Of a stretch of 43,048 nucleotides of DNA, positions 21,309-29,187 are shown piece by piece; position 1 is the stretch's first letter, and each line of letters starts with the position of its first letter. Origin of the DNA: a virus; the IMG/VR virus record IMGVR_UViG_3300034142_000018, positions 1 through 43,048 of that record. One strand, written 5' to 3'. Below the pieces are notes generated by a model. That model saw nothing but the letters and a program-made list of their open reading frames with translations, was not told where the DNA came from and did no database searches. The translations under genes were made by a program, and so were the position numbers.

Positions 21309-21833
21309 TCACCCTTCCAATTCCGCGAGCAAATCATCCGCGTCATCACCGGGTTTGGCAGATTCCGCACGGATCTCCGCGATCACGGCGGCGACCTTCG
21401 GGTTTTTCCGCAACGCCGCTTGTTGCTTATCATCCAACCCGTCGAGGTATGTACGCAAATCCCCTTCCGTCTTTTTCGGGTACATGCGAACCAGGGCGCG
21501 GAACAACAATCCACCTGCACCGGCGCCCGAGCCCCCTTCCCGTGTCTTATTCCACTGCCCCGACACCAACCGATCAAACACTTCCTTCACCGCGTTGTAT
21601 TTGTCATCCGTGCTAGCCGCCCGGCCCGTGTCCGTATTCCGCGAAATCGCAGCGGCATCGACCAACTTCTGCTTCAACCCGTGCAGCAACGCCTGTCGCG
21701 CCACATCCGCATCTAATTGGCCGACATAAAGTTCCAGGGACCGGCCATTGTCAAACGTCAATTTAAGCCCATGATCGTTATTGTTAGGGCCTACCAGGAT
21801 CGCGGTCGAAATCGTTGATTGTTTAGTAGCCAT
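21309..21833 (-). CDS. Early protein, paralogue B
   Basis: 174 aa. Blocks shared with the 18564-19142 product: FDNGRSLEL, LHGLKQKLVDAA, FDRLVSGQWNK, LLFRALVRMYPKK, TYLDGL, LRKNPKVAAVIAEIRAES and an acidic end DDADDLLAELEG. A Gly/Ala stretch (GGSGAGAGG) interrupts the middle. It has an extended -10 promoter (21883-21891) and a terminator downstream. Together with paralogue A it brackets the origin-like element. Function unknown. Confidence 0.75.
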   Translation of the reverse strand: MATKQSTISTAILVGPNNNDHGLKLTFDNGRSLELYVGQLDADVARQALLHGLKQKLVDAAAISRNTDTGRAASTDDKYNAVKEVFDRLVSGQWNKTREGGSGAGAGGLLFRALVRMYPKKTEGDLRTYLDGLDDKQQAALRKNPKVAAVIAEIRAESAKPGDDADDLLAELEG

Positions 21834-21882
21834 GTCATCACCTCAAGAGTTACCGTTGGTGGGAAATTCCACCCGAAGGGGC

Positions 21883-21891
21883 ACTATACCA
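21883..21891 (-). promoter_or_regulatory. Extended -10 promoter for paralogue B
   Basis: Minus-strand TGG-TATAGT (21883-21891), about 50 bp upstream of the start codon. No convincing -35. Confidence 0.45.
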
Positions 21892-21914
21892 TGCCCTATC
21901 GGCTGCCATCGCCC

Positions 21915-22133
21915 TTAGCCTTGCGGCCCTGTCCTATCATAGTCCGATTCCCGCACCGTGCGCAGGATGACGTACCGTCCGTCGCCAAATGTATTGAACA
22001 GCATGCCCGGTAGCATGTTCCAAATTTCATACGCCTGAGCCATGCTATCCGCCTCAATCGTCACGCCCGTCACCCGTTCGGTTTGCAATTCCGCGTTGAC
22101 CACACACACGCTATATATCCCTGTCGTTGTCAT
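21915..22133 (-). CDS. Small hypothetical protein at the head of the early arm
   Basis: 72 aa from the third of three tandem ATG codons (22133), which has the best spacing to AGGGG. Beta-rich (GIYSVCVVNAELQTERVTG) with a helix (SMAQAYEIWNMLPG) and a polar tail. Leftmost coding start of the minus arm, facing the terminase genes. No family recognised. Confidence 0.55.
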   Translation of the reverse strand: MTTTGIYSVCVVNAELQTERVTGVTIEADSMAQAYEIWNMLPGMLFNTFGDGRYVILRTVRESDYDRTGPQG

Positions 22134-22615
22134 CATCATTCCCCTATCACTATCGAACCAGGCCCATCCCGTTTCGTAGTCTCTATTGTGACCGCTGATT
22201 GCCATCCACCTATAGGGTAAACCCTCGATTGCCTAATTATTTTCACCGTTGCGGGCACGCCACACCCAGGTTCAATGGAAATTTTTCGCTACCGGCCTGC
22301 TACCAAGACCATGGGGGGTGGGCCTGCGGCAGGCGGGGGTGCGCTGCGCGGGGTGTTTAGTCGTATACCACCTCCCCGTGCGTGGCCGATTTTTGACTCT
22401 CATCCCCTGACGACGGATTAGAAGGAAACGAATTGGAAGGGGGATGGTGGTTGACCACGATTTCCGGGGATACCCCTTTAACCTTACTGAATCACAAGTG
22501 ACTCTAAAAATTGGGCAGATTATGGTTTCATAACATACACAACTTCCCTGCGCAATTCGTGCTTGACGGACCTATACCGCACCGCGAGACTGGCCGGAAC
22601 AGAAAAGGACCAAAA
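22134..22615. other. Divergent control region between the early and late arms
   Basis: About 480 bp without a convincing gene. It contains dyad 5 (22512-22541), a near-palindrome GAATCACAAGTGACTC (22488-22503), TTGACC at 22451, a GGGG-ATA-CCCC inverted repeat near 22467, and a short AGGGT/ACCCT inverted repeat at 22214-22225. No complete sigma70 promoter with both boxes stands out on either strand, though transcription of both arms should start here. Confidence 0.5.
22512..22541. promoter_or_regulatory. Dyad operator, site 5, upstream of terminase
   Basis: Left arm TGGGCAGATTAT (weaker), spacer 6 nt, right arm ATAACATACACA (strong). About 75 bp before the small terminase start. Most degenerate copy of the family. 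Confidence 0.6.
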
Positions 22616-23194
22616 ATGGACCATGCAGCCGCCACGGAACAGTTCGTCACAGCCCACGCCGCCCACGTTGCCCGGCAATCTCCGCCGCTCCAGGGCACGG
22701 CAAGCGCGGCGCTCGCGATTGATCGGGTAAAGTACACCCATGACGCGATGATTGACTTGATCATCAGCACGCCGGGGGTGAGCCAAGGAACACTTGCCAA
22801 ACACTTCGGCTACACCGCACCCTGGGTCAGCCGGATTCTCAACTCCGACGCTTTCCAGGCCCGGCTGGCGCAGCGGAAATCAGATGTGATTGATCCCTCG
22901 CTGGTGCTGTCGATTGATGAGCGGCTGCGGGCCGTGGCGGCGAAGAGCCTGGATATCGTCCTGGAAAAGCTCGAAGCCACCCAATCCCTCGACGCTGCGC
23001 TCAAAGCAGTCGACATGTCCGTCAAGGCGCTCGGCTACGGCGCGCGGGCCCAGAACGTCGCGGTGCAGCAAAACTTCGTCGTTGCCCTGCCGCCGAAGTC
23101 GGAATCAGCCCTCGCCTGGGCCAAGGAGCACGGGGCACTCGCGGGGGTGAGCCCGGACCTTGTCGAACTCGTCGAGCGGATTGACCAGAAATGA
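22616..23194 (+). CDS. Terminase small subunit
   Basis: 192 aa from ATG 22616 with AAAGGAC upstream; the frame stays open through dyad 5, which is rejected as coding. An HTH lies at about residues 52-80 (GVSQGTLAKHFGYTAPWVSR). A long helical region follows (SIDERLRAVAAKSLDIVLEK, AALKAVDMSVKALGYGA) suited to ring assembly, then a C-terminal tail. It recognises phage DNA for packaging and hands it to the large subunit. First gene of the late arm. The stop overlaps the next start as ATGA. Confidence 0.75.
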   Translation: MDHAAATEQFVTAHAAHVARQSPPLQGTASAALAIDRVKYTHDAMIDLIISTPGVSQGTLAKHFGYTAPWVSRILNSDAFQARLAQRKSDVIDPSLVLSIDERLRAVAAKSLDIVLEKLEATQSLDAALKAVDMSVKALGYGARAQNVAVQQNFVVALPPKSESALAWAKEHGALAGVSPDLVELVERIDQK

Positions 23195-23388
23195 AAACCT
23201 TCAGCTACCCACCCCAACCTCACTGTTCACTGTGCCTTTCTGCCCTCGGCTGGGCGCGGGGACAGGAGATCAAGCAAGTCGCGGAACAAGGCTTCGTTCG
23301 GTACTTCCACTTCCCGATGTTCGAGAAAACCTGCCCGAATGACGGAGCGAGTATCACCATCCCCCTGGTCACTCTGGACAATACCTGA
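23191..23388 (+). CDS. Small coupled protein between the terminase genes
   Basis: 65 aa. Start overlaps the small terminase stop (ATGA) and stop overlaps the large terminase start (TGATG), so translation is coupled on both sides. It contains CSLC near residues 12-15 and a later Cys (FEKTCPND), a possible zinc or redox site, and several aromatic residues (FVRYFHFPMF). Not recognised. Position suggests a packaging accessory or simply a translation link. Confidence 0.65.
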   Translation: MKTFSYPPQPHCSLCLSALGWARGQEIKQVAEQGFVRYFHFPMFEKTCPNDGASITIPLVTLDNT

Positions 23389-24887
23389 TGACTTGGTCCC
23401 CAGCTTCCCCCGGACCCGTCGCGCAAACCGTCATCTGGCAGCCCCAGCCCGGGCCTCAAACCGCTCTACTGTCCTGCCCGATCTACGAGGTCTTCTACGG
23501 CGGCGCTCGGGGGGGTGGCAAGACCGAATCCTCCATCGGGGATTGGCTCCAGCATTCCGCCCAGTACGGCGAGGACGCGATCGGGATCTTTTTCCGCCGG
23601 AAGCTTGTCCAGCTCGCCGAAGTCATCGCGCGGACTAAGCAACTCTTTTCCAAACTCGGGGCAAAGTACAATGAGCAACAGAAAACCTGGACAATGGCGA
23701 ACGGGGCGCGACTTAAATTCGCCTACCTCGAACGTGACTCCGATGCGGAGGAATACCAAGGTCACTCCTACACCCGTGTATACGTCGAGGAACTTACCAA
23801 TTTCCCTATGCCGGGCCCTATCGACAAGCTCCGCGCTACTCTACGTTCCGGAGCTGGTGTTCCTGTTGGGATGCGCCTCACAGGTAACCCAGGCGGCGCA
23901 GGTCATAATTGGGTAAAACGGCGGTATATTGACCCGGATCCTGGCGGATATCGCGTTATAACCGAGCAAACAGAGATTGAACTCGACGGCGTGAAGCAAA
24001 TGGTCTCCCTGTCACGGGTCTTCATCCCGTCGAAGATCGGGGATAACCAGCTCCTCATGCGGAACGATCCGACTTACATCCTCCGGCTCAAGCAATCAGG
24101 GTCAGCGGCGTTGGTCGAGGCATGGCTAAAAGGGAACTGGGACGTTATCGACGGGGCGTTCTTTGACGAATGGGACGAATCCCGTCACGTCATCGACTCC
24201 AACATCGGCGCGCGCATCCTCAAACCCTCGTGGCTGCGGTTCCGGGCGTTCGACTGGGGCAGCGCCAAGCCCTTCTCTTGCGGGTGGTACGCGCTGATCG
24301 AAGAAACCACGCCCCTCCCCGACTCGGAACATCTCCTGCCCAAAGGCGCACTGGTCAAATACCGCGAGTGGTACGGCGCCTCCGGACCTAACAAAGGTCT
24401 CAAGATGACCGCCGATCTCGTGGCCCAGGGCATTGTCGAACGCGAGCGGGGCGAACGTATCCGCTACGGCGCGGCTGACCCTTCCATCTACATCCGTGAC
24501 GGGGGGCCGAGCATCGCTGAGACCATGGCCATCCACCGATGTTCCTGGCGGCGTGCGGATAACAAGCGCAAAGCGGGCGCGGAAGCCCTTCGCCAGCGCC
24601 TGGTCGGGGTCGATGGTAACCCTATGCTGTACTTCCTCGACTGTTGCGAAGACACGATCCGCACTATCCCCACGCTCCAGCACGACGACACCGACCCTGA
24701 AGACGTCGACACGGAAGCGGAGGATCATGCTTACGATGAGACCCGTTACGCAGTCATGTCCAGACCATGGATTCCCGCGCCTCCTAGTGTCCGAGGATCA
24801 GGCTTGCCAAAACTTCCAAGCCAATACACACTTAACGAGTTGGTGGATAAGCTTCGCCAAAAACGTATTAACCAAACTGAACACTGA
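23388..24887 (+). CDS. Terminase large subunit
   Basis: 499 aa. ATPase: Walker A GGARGGGKT at 38-46, Walker B-type YVEE at 132-135 (catalytic Glu 135), and the coupling motif region near TGNPGGAGHNW. Nuclease: FDWGSA with Asp near 288 and a second acidic site near ADPSIY (363), the RNase H-like core that cuts concatemers. It drives DNA into the prohead through the portal. Length is typical. Coupled to the 65-aa protein upstream and followed by an SD (AAAGGA) for the SGNH gene. Confidence 0.93.
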   Translation: MTWSPASPGPVAQTVIWQPQPGPQTALLSCPIYEVFYGGARGGGKTESSIGDWLQHSAQYGEDAIGIFFRRKLVQLAEVIARTKQLFSKLGAKYNEQQKTWTMANGARLKFAYLERDSDAEEYQGHSYTRVYVEELTNFPMPGPIDKLRATLRSGAGVPVGMRLTGNPGGAGHNWVKRRYIDPDPGGYRVITEQTEIELDGVKQMVSLSRVFIPSKIGDNQLLMRNDPTYILRLKQSGSAALVEAWLKGNWDVIDGAFFDEWDESRHVIDSNIGARILKPSWLRFRAFDWGSAKPFSCGWYALIEETTPLPDSEHLLPKGALVKYREWYGASGPNKGLKMTADLVAQGIVERERGERIRYGAADPSIYIRDGGPSIAETMAIHRCSWRRADNKRKAGAEALRQRLVGVDGNPMLYFLDCCEDTIRTIPTLQHDDTDPEDVDTEAEDHAYDETRYAVMSRPWIPAPPSVRGSGLPKLPSQYTLNELVDKLRQKRINQTEH

Positions 24888-24903
24888 TTCGAAAGGAATT
24901 ATC

Positions 24904-26175
24904 ATGGCTGTCGGCGATGCAGGTTATCCACAAGGCTCCGGCCTCCGCCCTTGGACCGAGCGCGGCGGTTCCTTTGATGCGGTAGGCAATAGCGGCGTCA
25001 GCCGTCCCCCCGTTCCTTACCTCGGCGCTGTAGCAAGTCGCTGCGGCCCCCCAATGCTCACCGCTGCGCAGACGAAACTATTCGCCCGCACGAAGCATCA
25101 CGCAATGGAAGACCTTTCCGCCATTGCCTTGGTTTACTCCGCATGGCGGCTTGACGGCGGCGTGTACGAACTCAACATTGACCTAGCCAACTACGCGGCA
25201 AGTATCGAGTACCCGATCGGCTCCACGCCGACCCCGGTTCTTTTCAGTGGCCAGTACTTCGGCGTTGTGCCGGCCGGCGAGGACCTCCGCTCGGACATGA
25301 CGCCCCTGCCGGTTGTGATCCCACGCGGCGCTGCCTTCTACGTGCGGACATTCCAGACCGGTGCCACGATCTCCTACCACACCATCCCAGGCCTGGCGGC
25401 TAACGCGGACAGCGGTGAATTCATCACGTTCGGTTCCGGTTCTGTTGATCTGACCCGCGTGACGACGAACTTGGCCAACCAGCAAGGCGGTATTGCTTTC
25501 CGCCCCACCGCAATCGTCGGCTTCACCACGCGTCCCACGTTCCTGCTCACCGGCGACTCACGCTGCAACGCCGCAGCCTATGACGTGGTGACTGACGGAT
25601 TCGGCCTGTCTGGCGAACTCGAACGTCCCCTCGGCATGCGCTTCGGTACGATCAACGTCGGCATCCAGGGTGAGAAACTGTCCACCGCGGTCACCTCGTT
25701 CACCAAACGCCTTCGCCTGCTGCAGTACACTAGCGCGGTCGCCTGTAACTACGGCATCAACGACTTAGTCTTCGGCGGCGGTACTGCGGCGACCTTGAGC
25801 GCAAGCGTGGCGACTTTCGCAGCCCTGCACGGCAAGCCGCATTACCACTCCACCCTGTCTCCAAACGCCACCACCAGTAACGCTTACGCGGACCTGGCCG
25901 GCCAGACAGTAGGCACAGGTAACGCCCAGCGTGTTCTGTTCAACAACATGGTACGGGCACTCAAGGCTCCTTTGACAGGGTATCTTGAAATCGCTGATGT
26001 GGTTGAATCTTCACGCGATTCTGGTTTGTTCAAGTCAGTCGTCCAGGCCCCTGCGATCACACTGTACGGCAGCACCTTCTCTGCAGGTGTTGTGAACGGT
26101 GATGCCCTGCACATTAACGGCTACGGCGGGCATCTGATCCAAGCCAACGCCGGTCTGCCACCTACCCTGCGCTAA
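24904..26175 (+). CDS. SGNH/GDSL-type hydrolase (possible capsule or O-antigen esterase)
   Basis: 423 aa from ATG 24904 (AAAGGA upstream). The N-terminal ~210 residues are beta-rich with no known motif. The C-terminal half has all three readable SGNH blocks: GDS at 217-219 (nucleophile Ser219), GIND at 284-287 (block III Asn286), and DALH at 400-403 (block V Asp/His). So an active esterase or deacetylase is predicted, probably on cell-surface polysaccharide. There is no signal peptide, so it would act from the virion or after lysis. The place between large terminase and portal is unusual for a receptor-degrading protein. Confidence 0.75.
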   Translation: MAVGDAGYPQGSGLRPWTERGGSFDAVGNSGVSRPPVPYLGAVASRCGPPMLTAAQTKLFARTKHHAMEDLSAIALVYSAWRLDGGVYELNIDLANYAASIEYPIGSTPTPVLFSGQYFGVVPAGEDLRSDMTPLPVVIPRGAAFYVRTFQTGATISYHTIPGLAANADSGEFITFGSGSVDLTRVTTNLANQQGGIAFRPTAIVGFTTRPTFLLTGDSRCNAAAYDVVTDGFGLSGELERPLGMRFGTINVGIQGEKLSTAVTSFTKRLRLLQYTSAVACNYGINDLVFGGGTAATLSASVATFAALHGKPHYHSTLSPNATTSNAYADLAGQTVGTGNAQRVLFNNMVRALKAPLTGYLEIADVVESSRDSGLFKSVVQAPAITLYGSTFSAGVVNGDALHINGYGGHLIQANAGLPPTLR

Positions 26176-26181
26176 CCTACC

Positions 26182-26574
26182 ATGCGATACACCCTTACCC
26201 TCGCCGCTGCCCTCACCCTGCTCCCAGCCCCCGCGCTGGCGCAGGTCAAACCCCTACCCTGGGAGTTTGATCCTATCACGACACCGAATCTACCCCTTCG
26301 GGAAATCGTGACAGCAGACGGGTACGCGGGGATCTGGGTGTATCAAAAGGACGGGAAGCTTCATCGCTATGAAGCCCACTGCACCAGGGAAATATGCAAC
26401 ATCCCGTACCTTCTCCGGGCTGGGGCATCCTACCTAATCAACCCGTCCGAGGCCTTTTGGGCTCGGGCCAAGACCTCCAGCTGCTTCGATCCCAAGGGCT
26501 ACTGGCCTTCCGGCATGGAACAGCGCCTGTGCAACACCGTTCGTCTCGAGTGGGCCGCGTGGGGGCTAAAGTAA
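26182..26574 (+). CDS. Secreted periplasmic-type protein
   Basis: 130 aa. Clear Sec signal: MRYTLTLAAALTLLPAPALA with cleavage predicted before Gln21. The mature ~110 residues contain four Cys (67, 72, 101, 117) able to form two disulfides, aromatic strands (GYAGIWVYQKDGKLHRYEAH) and no membrane anchor. It starts six bases after the SGNH stop. It may act in the envelope, for example in exclusion or receptor masking. No family recognised. Confidence 0.75.
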   Translation: MRYTLTLAAALTLLPAPALAQVKPLPWEFDPITTPNLPLREIVTADGYAGIWVYQKDGKLHRYEAHCTREICNIPYLLRAGASYLINPSEAFWARAKTSSCFDPKGYWPSGMEQRLCNTVRLEWAAWGLK

Positions 26575-26624
26575 CCCCCGCAAGGCAGTCCGGCCCACTC
26601 CCCTACCTCTAATCACGCAGCCCC

Positions 26625-28718
26625 ATGACTGACGAAACAACCCCCCTCTCCCCAGAACAGTCGGCCTCCCTCGTCTCCAAGTGGATGAAGGAGTACGACG
26701 CTGCGAAGAAGCGGGAAAAGACGTTCCGGGCTGCATCAGCAAAAATCGTCCAACTATACGAGGGGGATGAGAAGACTGACTTCCAGTTCAACATCCTTTA
26801 CTCCAACACCGAGACTCTGGCCCCAGCGCTGTACAACAGCATCCCGCGGGCAGTGGTTGATCGTCGCTTCAAGGACGAAGACAAAATCGGTGGGATGGCG
26901 GCGAAGATCACTCAGCGCACGCTGGAATACCTCCTCGATGACGGCATGGCGGAATACGCCAGCTTCGATGATTTGATGAAATCCGCGGTGCTGGAAGCTC
27001 TCGTCCCTGGCCGCGGCCTCACCCGGTTCAAGTACGACGCCAGTATCAAAACTGAGGAAGCGGCAAACCCCACTGACGACGCAGACTCCCCACCTCCGGT
27101 CGAAACCGTCGAGGGCGAAGTCGTGTGTGGGGAGGAAGTCCCTTGGGATCGTTTCTGCCACGGGTATGCGAAAAAGTGGAAAGACGTCCCTTGGGTGGCA
27201 TTTGACCACTTCATGGACAAGGGGGAACTCGTATCGAACTTTGGCGAGATCGGAAACCTCGTCCCTGTCGCCGAATCCGCCTCCGAAGATGACGAAAGCG
27301 GAAAATCCGACGAGGGGCTCAAGGACACCAAGACCGCCGCTGTGATCGAAATCTGGGACAAGCAGACGAAAAAGGTCTACTTCTTTGCCCGGTCTTATCC
27401 TGATGCGCCGGTTAAAGTTGTGGACGATCCCCTCGGCCTGACCGGGTTCTTCCCCAATCCCAAGCCTCTGACCTTCACTCAGAAGATCTCCACCCTCACG
27501 CCTGTTCCCTTATACACCTTCTACGAAGAACAGGCGAAGGAACTCAACGCAATTACCCTCCGCATCAACAGGCTGATCCGGGCCCTCAAGGTCCGCGGTC
27601 TGTACGACGCCACTGTCGAAGGTCTGGACAAGGTCCTCTCCGCTGATGACAACGTTCTCATCCCAGCGGAAAATGTCGCGGCACTACAACAAGGCCAATC
27701 TCTGGAAAAAGCCATTTGGCTGTTCCCGATCGAGAAGCTGATCGTTGTCCTCCAGCAGCTCTACCTCCAGCGTAATCAAGTCAAGCAGGTCATCTACGAG
27801 ATCACCGGCATCGCCGATATCATGCGTGGCAGCTCCTCCGCCAGCGAAACCCTCGGCGCGCAGGAGATCAAGAACCAATGGGGCACCTTGCGGCTCAAGC
27901 GCTCGCAAAAGGAAGTTGGCCGTTACGCGCGGGATTGCCTGCGCATCATGGCGGAAATCGCTGTGTCCAAGTTCAGCGAAGTCACCCTCAAAGGCATGAC
28001 GGGGCTGCAAATCCCCTCCGGCGAGGAAAAGGCGCAAGCCCAGCAAATTCTCGCCGCTGGTCCGCCGATGGGAGCTGACCCCAACATGCAACCTCCGCCC
28101 GAGCTGCTCGAACTCGCCCAAGGTCCTTCCTTCACCGAACTCCTCGACCTCCTCCGCACGGACACCAACCGCAGCTACCGCATCGACATCGAGACAAACT
28201 CAACCATCGATGCCGAAGCCACTGAGGACAAGCAAAACGTCGGGGAACTCCTTAACGCCCTTGCCCAATACCTCAACGGCATTCAGCCCCTGGTCGAATC
28301 CGGCAGCCTGCCATTCGAGGCCGCACAAGGCATGATGCTAGCCATCGTTCGCCGTTTCCGTTTCGGCCCTGAACTCGAAGACCAGTTGAAGAAGATGAAG
28401 GCACCAACCCCCCCGGCCGATCCAAACGAGGCCAAGAACGCCCAGGCTATGGAGTTGGGCAAGCTTGACATGCAGGCCAAGCAAATGGATAATCAGATGA
28501 AGCAGGCGCAAATGGCACAGCAGGCGGAAATTGCCCAAATGCAGCTCCAAATCGCACAACAAGAGCACCAAATGAAGATGGCGGAATTGGAGCAAAAAGG
28601 CCAGCTGGCGGTTGCCGCCCACCAGCAAAAGATGGAAGCGATTTCCATCCAAGCGGCTGCGGCCAGGCAAACGGCGCAAATCGCAGCTGCGAAACCGGCG
28701 CCTGCAAAATCTGTGTAG
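26625..28718 (+). CDS. Portal protein
   Basis: 697 aa, of P22/podovirus portal length. The N-terminal half has FNILYSNTETLAPALYNS and the DRRFKDEDKIGGMA region that are typical of large podoviral portals. The middle has an acidic insert (about 145-165 and 210-235). Then come FYEEQAKELNAITLRINRLI and an ITGIADIMRGSSSASETLGA element. The last ~100 residues are a Met/Gln/Ala/Lys-rich coiled coil, the barrel-like extension. It forms the dodecameric vertex for DNA entry and tail attachment. The stop codon lies inside dyad 6. Confidence 0.88.
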   Translation: MTDETTPLSPEQSASLVSKWMKEYDAAKKREKTFRAASAKIVQLYEGDEKTDFQFNILYSNTETLAPALYNSIPRAVVDRRFKDEDKIGGMAAKITQRTLEYLLDDGMAEYASFDDLMKSAVLEALVPGRGLTRFKYDASIKTEEAANPTDDADSPPPVETVEGEVVCGEEVPWDRFCHGYAKKWKDVPWVAFDHFMDKGELVSNFGEIGNLVPVAESASEDDESGKSDEGLKDTKTAAVIEIWDKQTKKVYFFARSYPDAPVKVVDDPLGLTGFFPNPKPLTFTQKISTLTPVPLYTFYEEQAKELNAITLRINRLIRALKVRGLYDATVEGLDKVLSADDNVLIPAENVAALQQGQSLEKAIWLFPIEKLIVVLQQLYLQRNQVKQVIYEITGIADIMRGSSSASETLGAQEIKNQWGTLRLKRSQKEVGRYARDCLRIMAEIAVSKFSEVTLKGMTGLQIPSGEEKAQAQQILAAGPPMGADPNMQPPPELLELAQGPSFTELLDLLRTDTNRSYRIDIETNSTIDAEATEDKQNVGELLNALAQYLNGIQPLVESGSLPFEAAQGMMLAIVRRFRFGPELEDQLKKMKAPTPPADPNEAKNAQAMELGKLDMQAKQMDNQMKQAQMAQQAEIAQMQLQIAQQEHQMKMAELEQKGQLAVAAHQQKMEAISIQAAAARQTAQIAAAKPAPAKSV

Positions 28719-28741
28719 ATTATAGAACCATAACAGACACA
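28712..28741. promoter_or_regulatory. Dyad operator, site 6
   Basis: TGTGTAGATTAT, 6 nt, ATAACAGACACA. The portal stop TAG lies in the left arm and the next start codon is only 3 bases after the right arm. No room remains for a separate SD, so the downstream gene depends on this element or on coupling. Confidence 0.75.
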
Positions 28742-28744
28742 ATC

Positions 28745-29179
28745 ATGCCAATTTACGATTACCGCTGCCCCACCTGCACTACCCGCAGGGAGGTGTTCAA
28801 AAAGATAGCGGAAATTGACAAGCCGGAACGCTGCCCCAAGTGTGCATTTTTCATGGAACGGCAACTTTCCGCCCCCATCGTCCGGGGGGATATCGCCGCC
28901 TATGACTGCCCCATCACAGGCAAACGGATCGAGGGTCGGCGGCAGCACGAGGAAAACCTCAAGCGCCACGGCTGTCGGGTTCTGGAATCCGGGGAATCCG
29001 AGGCCGCCGCCCGCTACAAATCCTCCGCAGCCGCCGCTCAGGTTGAGGAGGATATCGAAATTGATACCACTGTCGAACAGTTCGTTGAGGCCCTGCCGAC
29101 AGCTAAAAGAGAGCAGCTTGCTGCCGAAATCCAATCTGGCCTCGACATTGACATCTCCCGCAGTACAGCGAGGATTTAG
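28745..29179 (+). CDS. FmdB-like zinc-ribbon protein
   Basis: 144 aa. N-terminal zinc ribbon of the FmdB regulatory type: MPIYDYRCPTC at the start and CPKC about 20 residues later, four Cys in all. Next is a middle with CPITGKRIEGRRQHEENLKR. The C-terminal part is Ala/Glu-rich and helical. It sits between portal and scaffold, where many podoviruses keep a short zinc protein. Possible roles in head assembly or transcription are not resolved. No SD is seen, since dyad 6 ends 3 bases before the ATG. Confidence 0.75.
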   Translation: MPIYDYRCPTCTTRREVFKKIAEIDKPERCPKCAFFMERQLSAPIVRGDIAAYDCPITGKRIEGRRQHEENLKRHGCRVLESGESEAAARYKSSAAAAQVEEDIEIDTTVEQFVEALPTAKREQLAAEIQSGLDIDISRSTARI

Positions 29180-29187
29180 GAGTTATT

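Noticed and set aside
22210-22217. CTATAGGG resembling the 3' part of a T7-type promoter
   Set aside because: Only 8 bases match, the upstream half is absent, and the genome encodes no single-subunit RNA polymerase.
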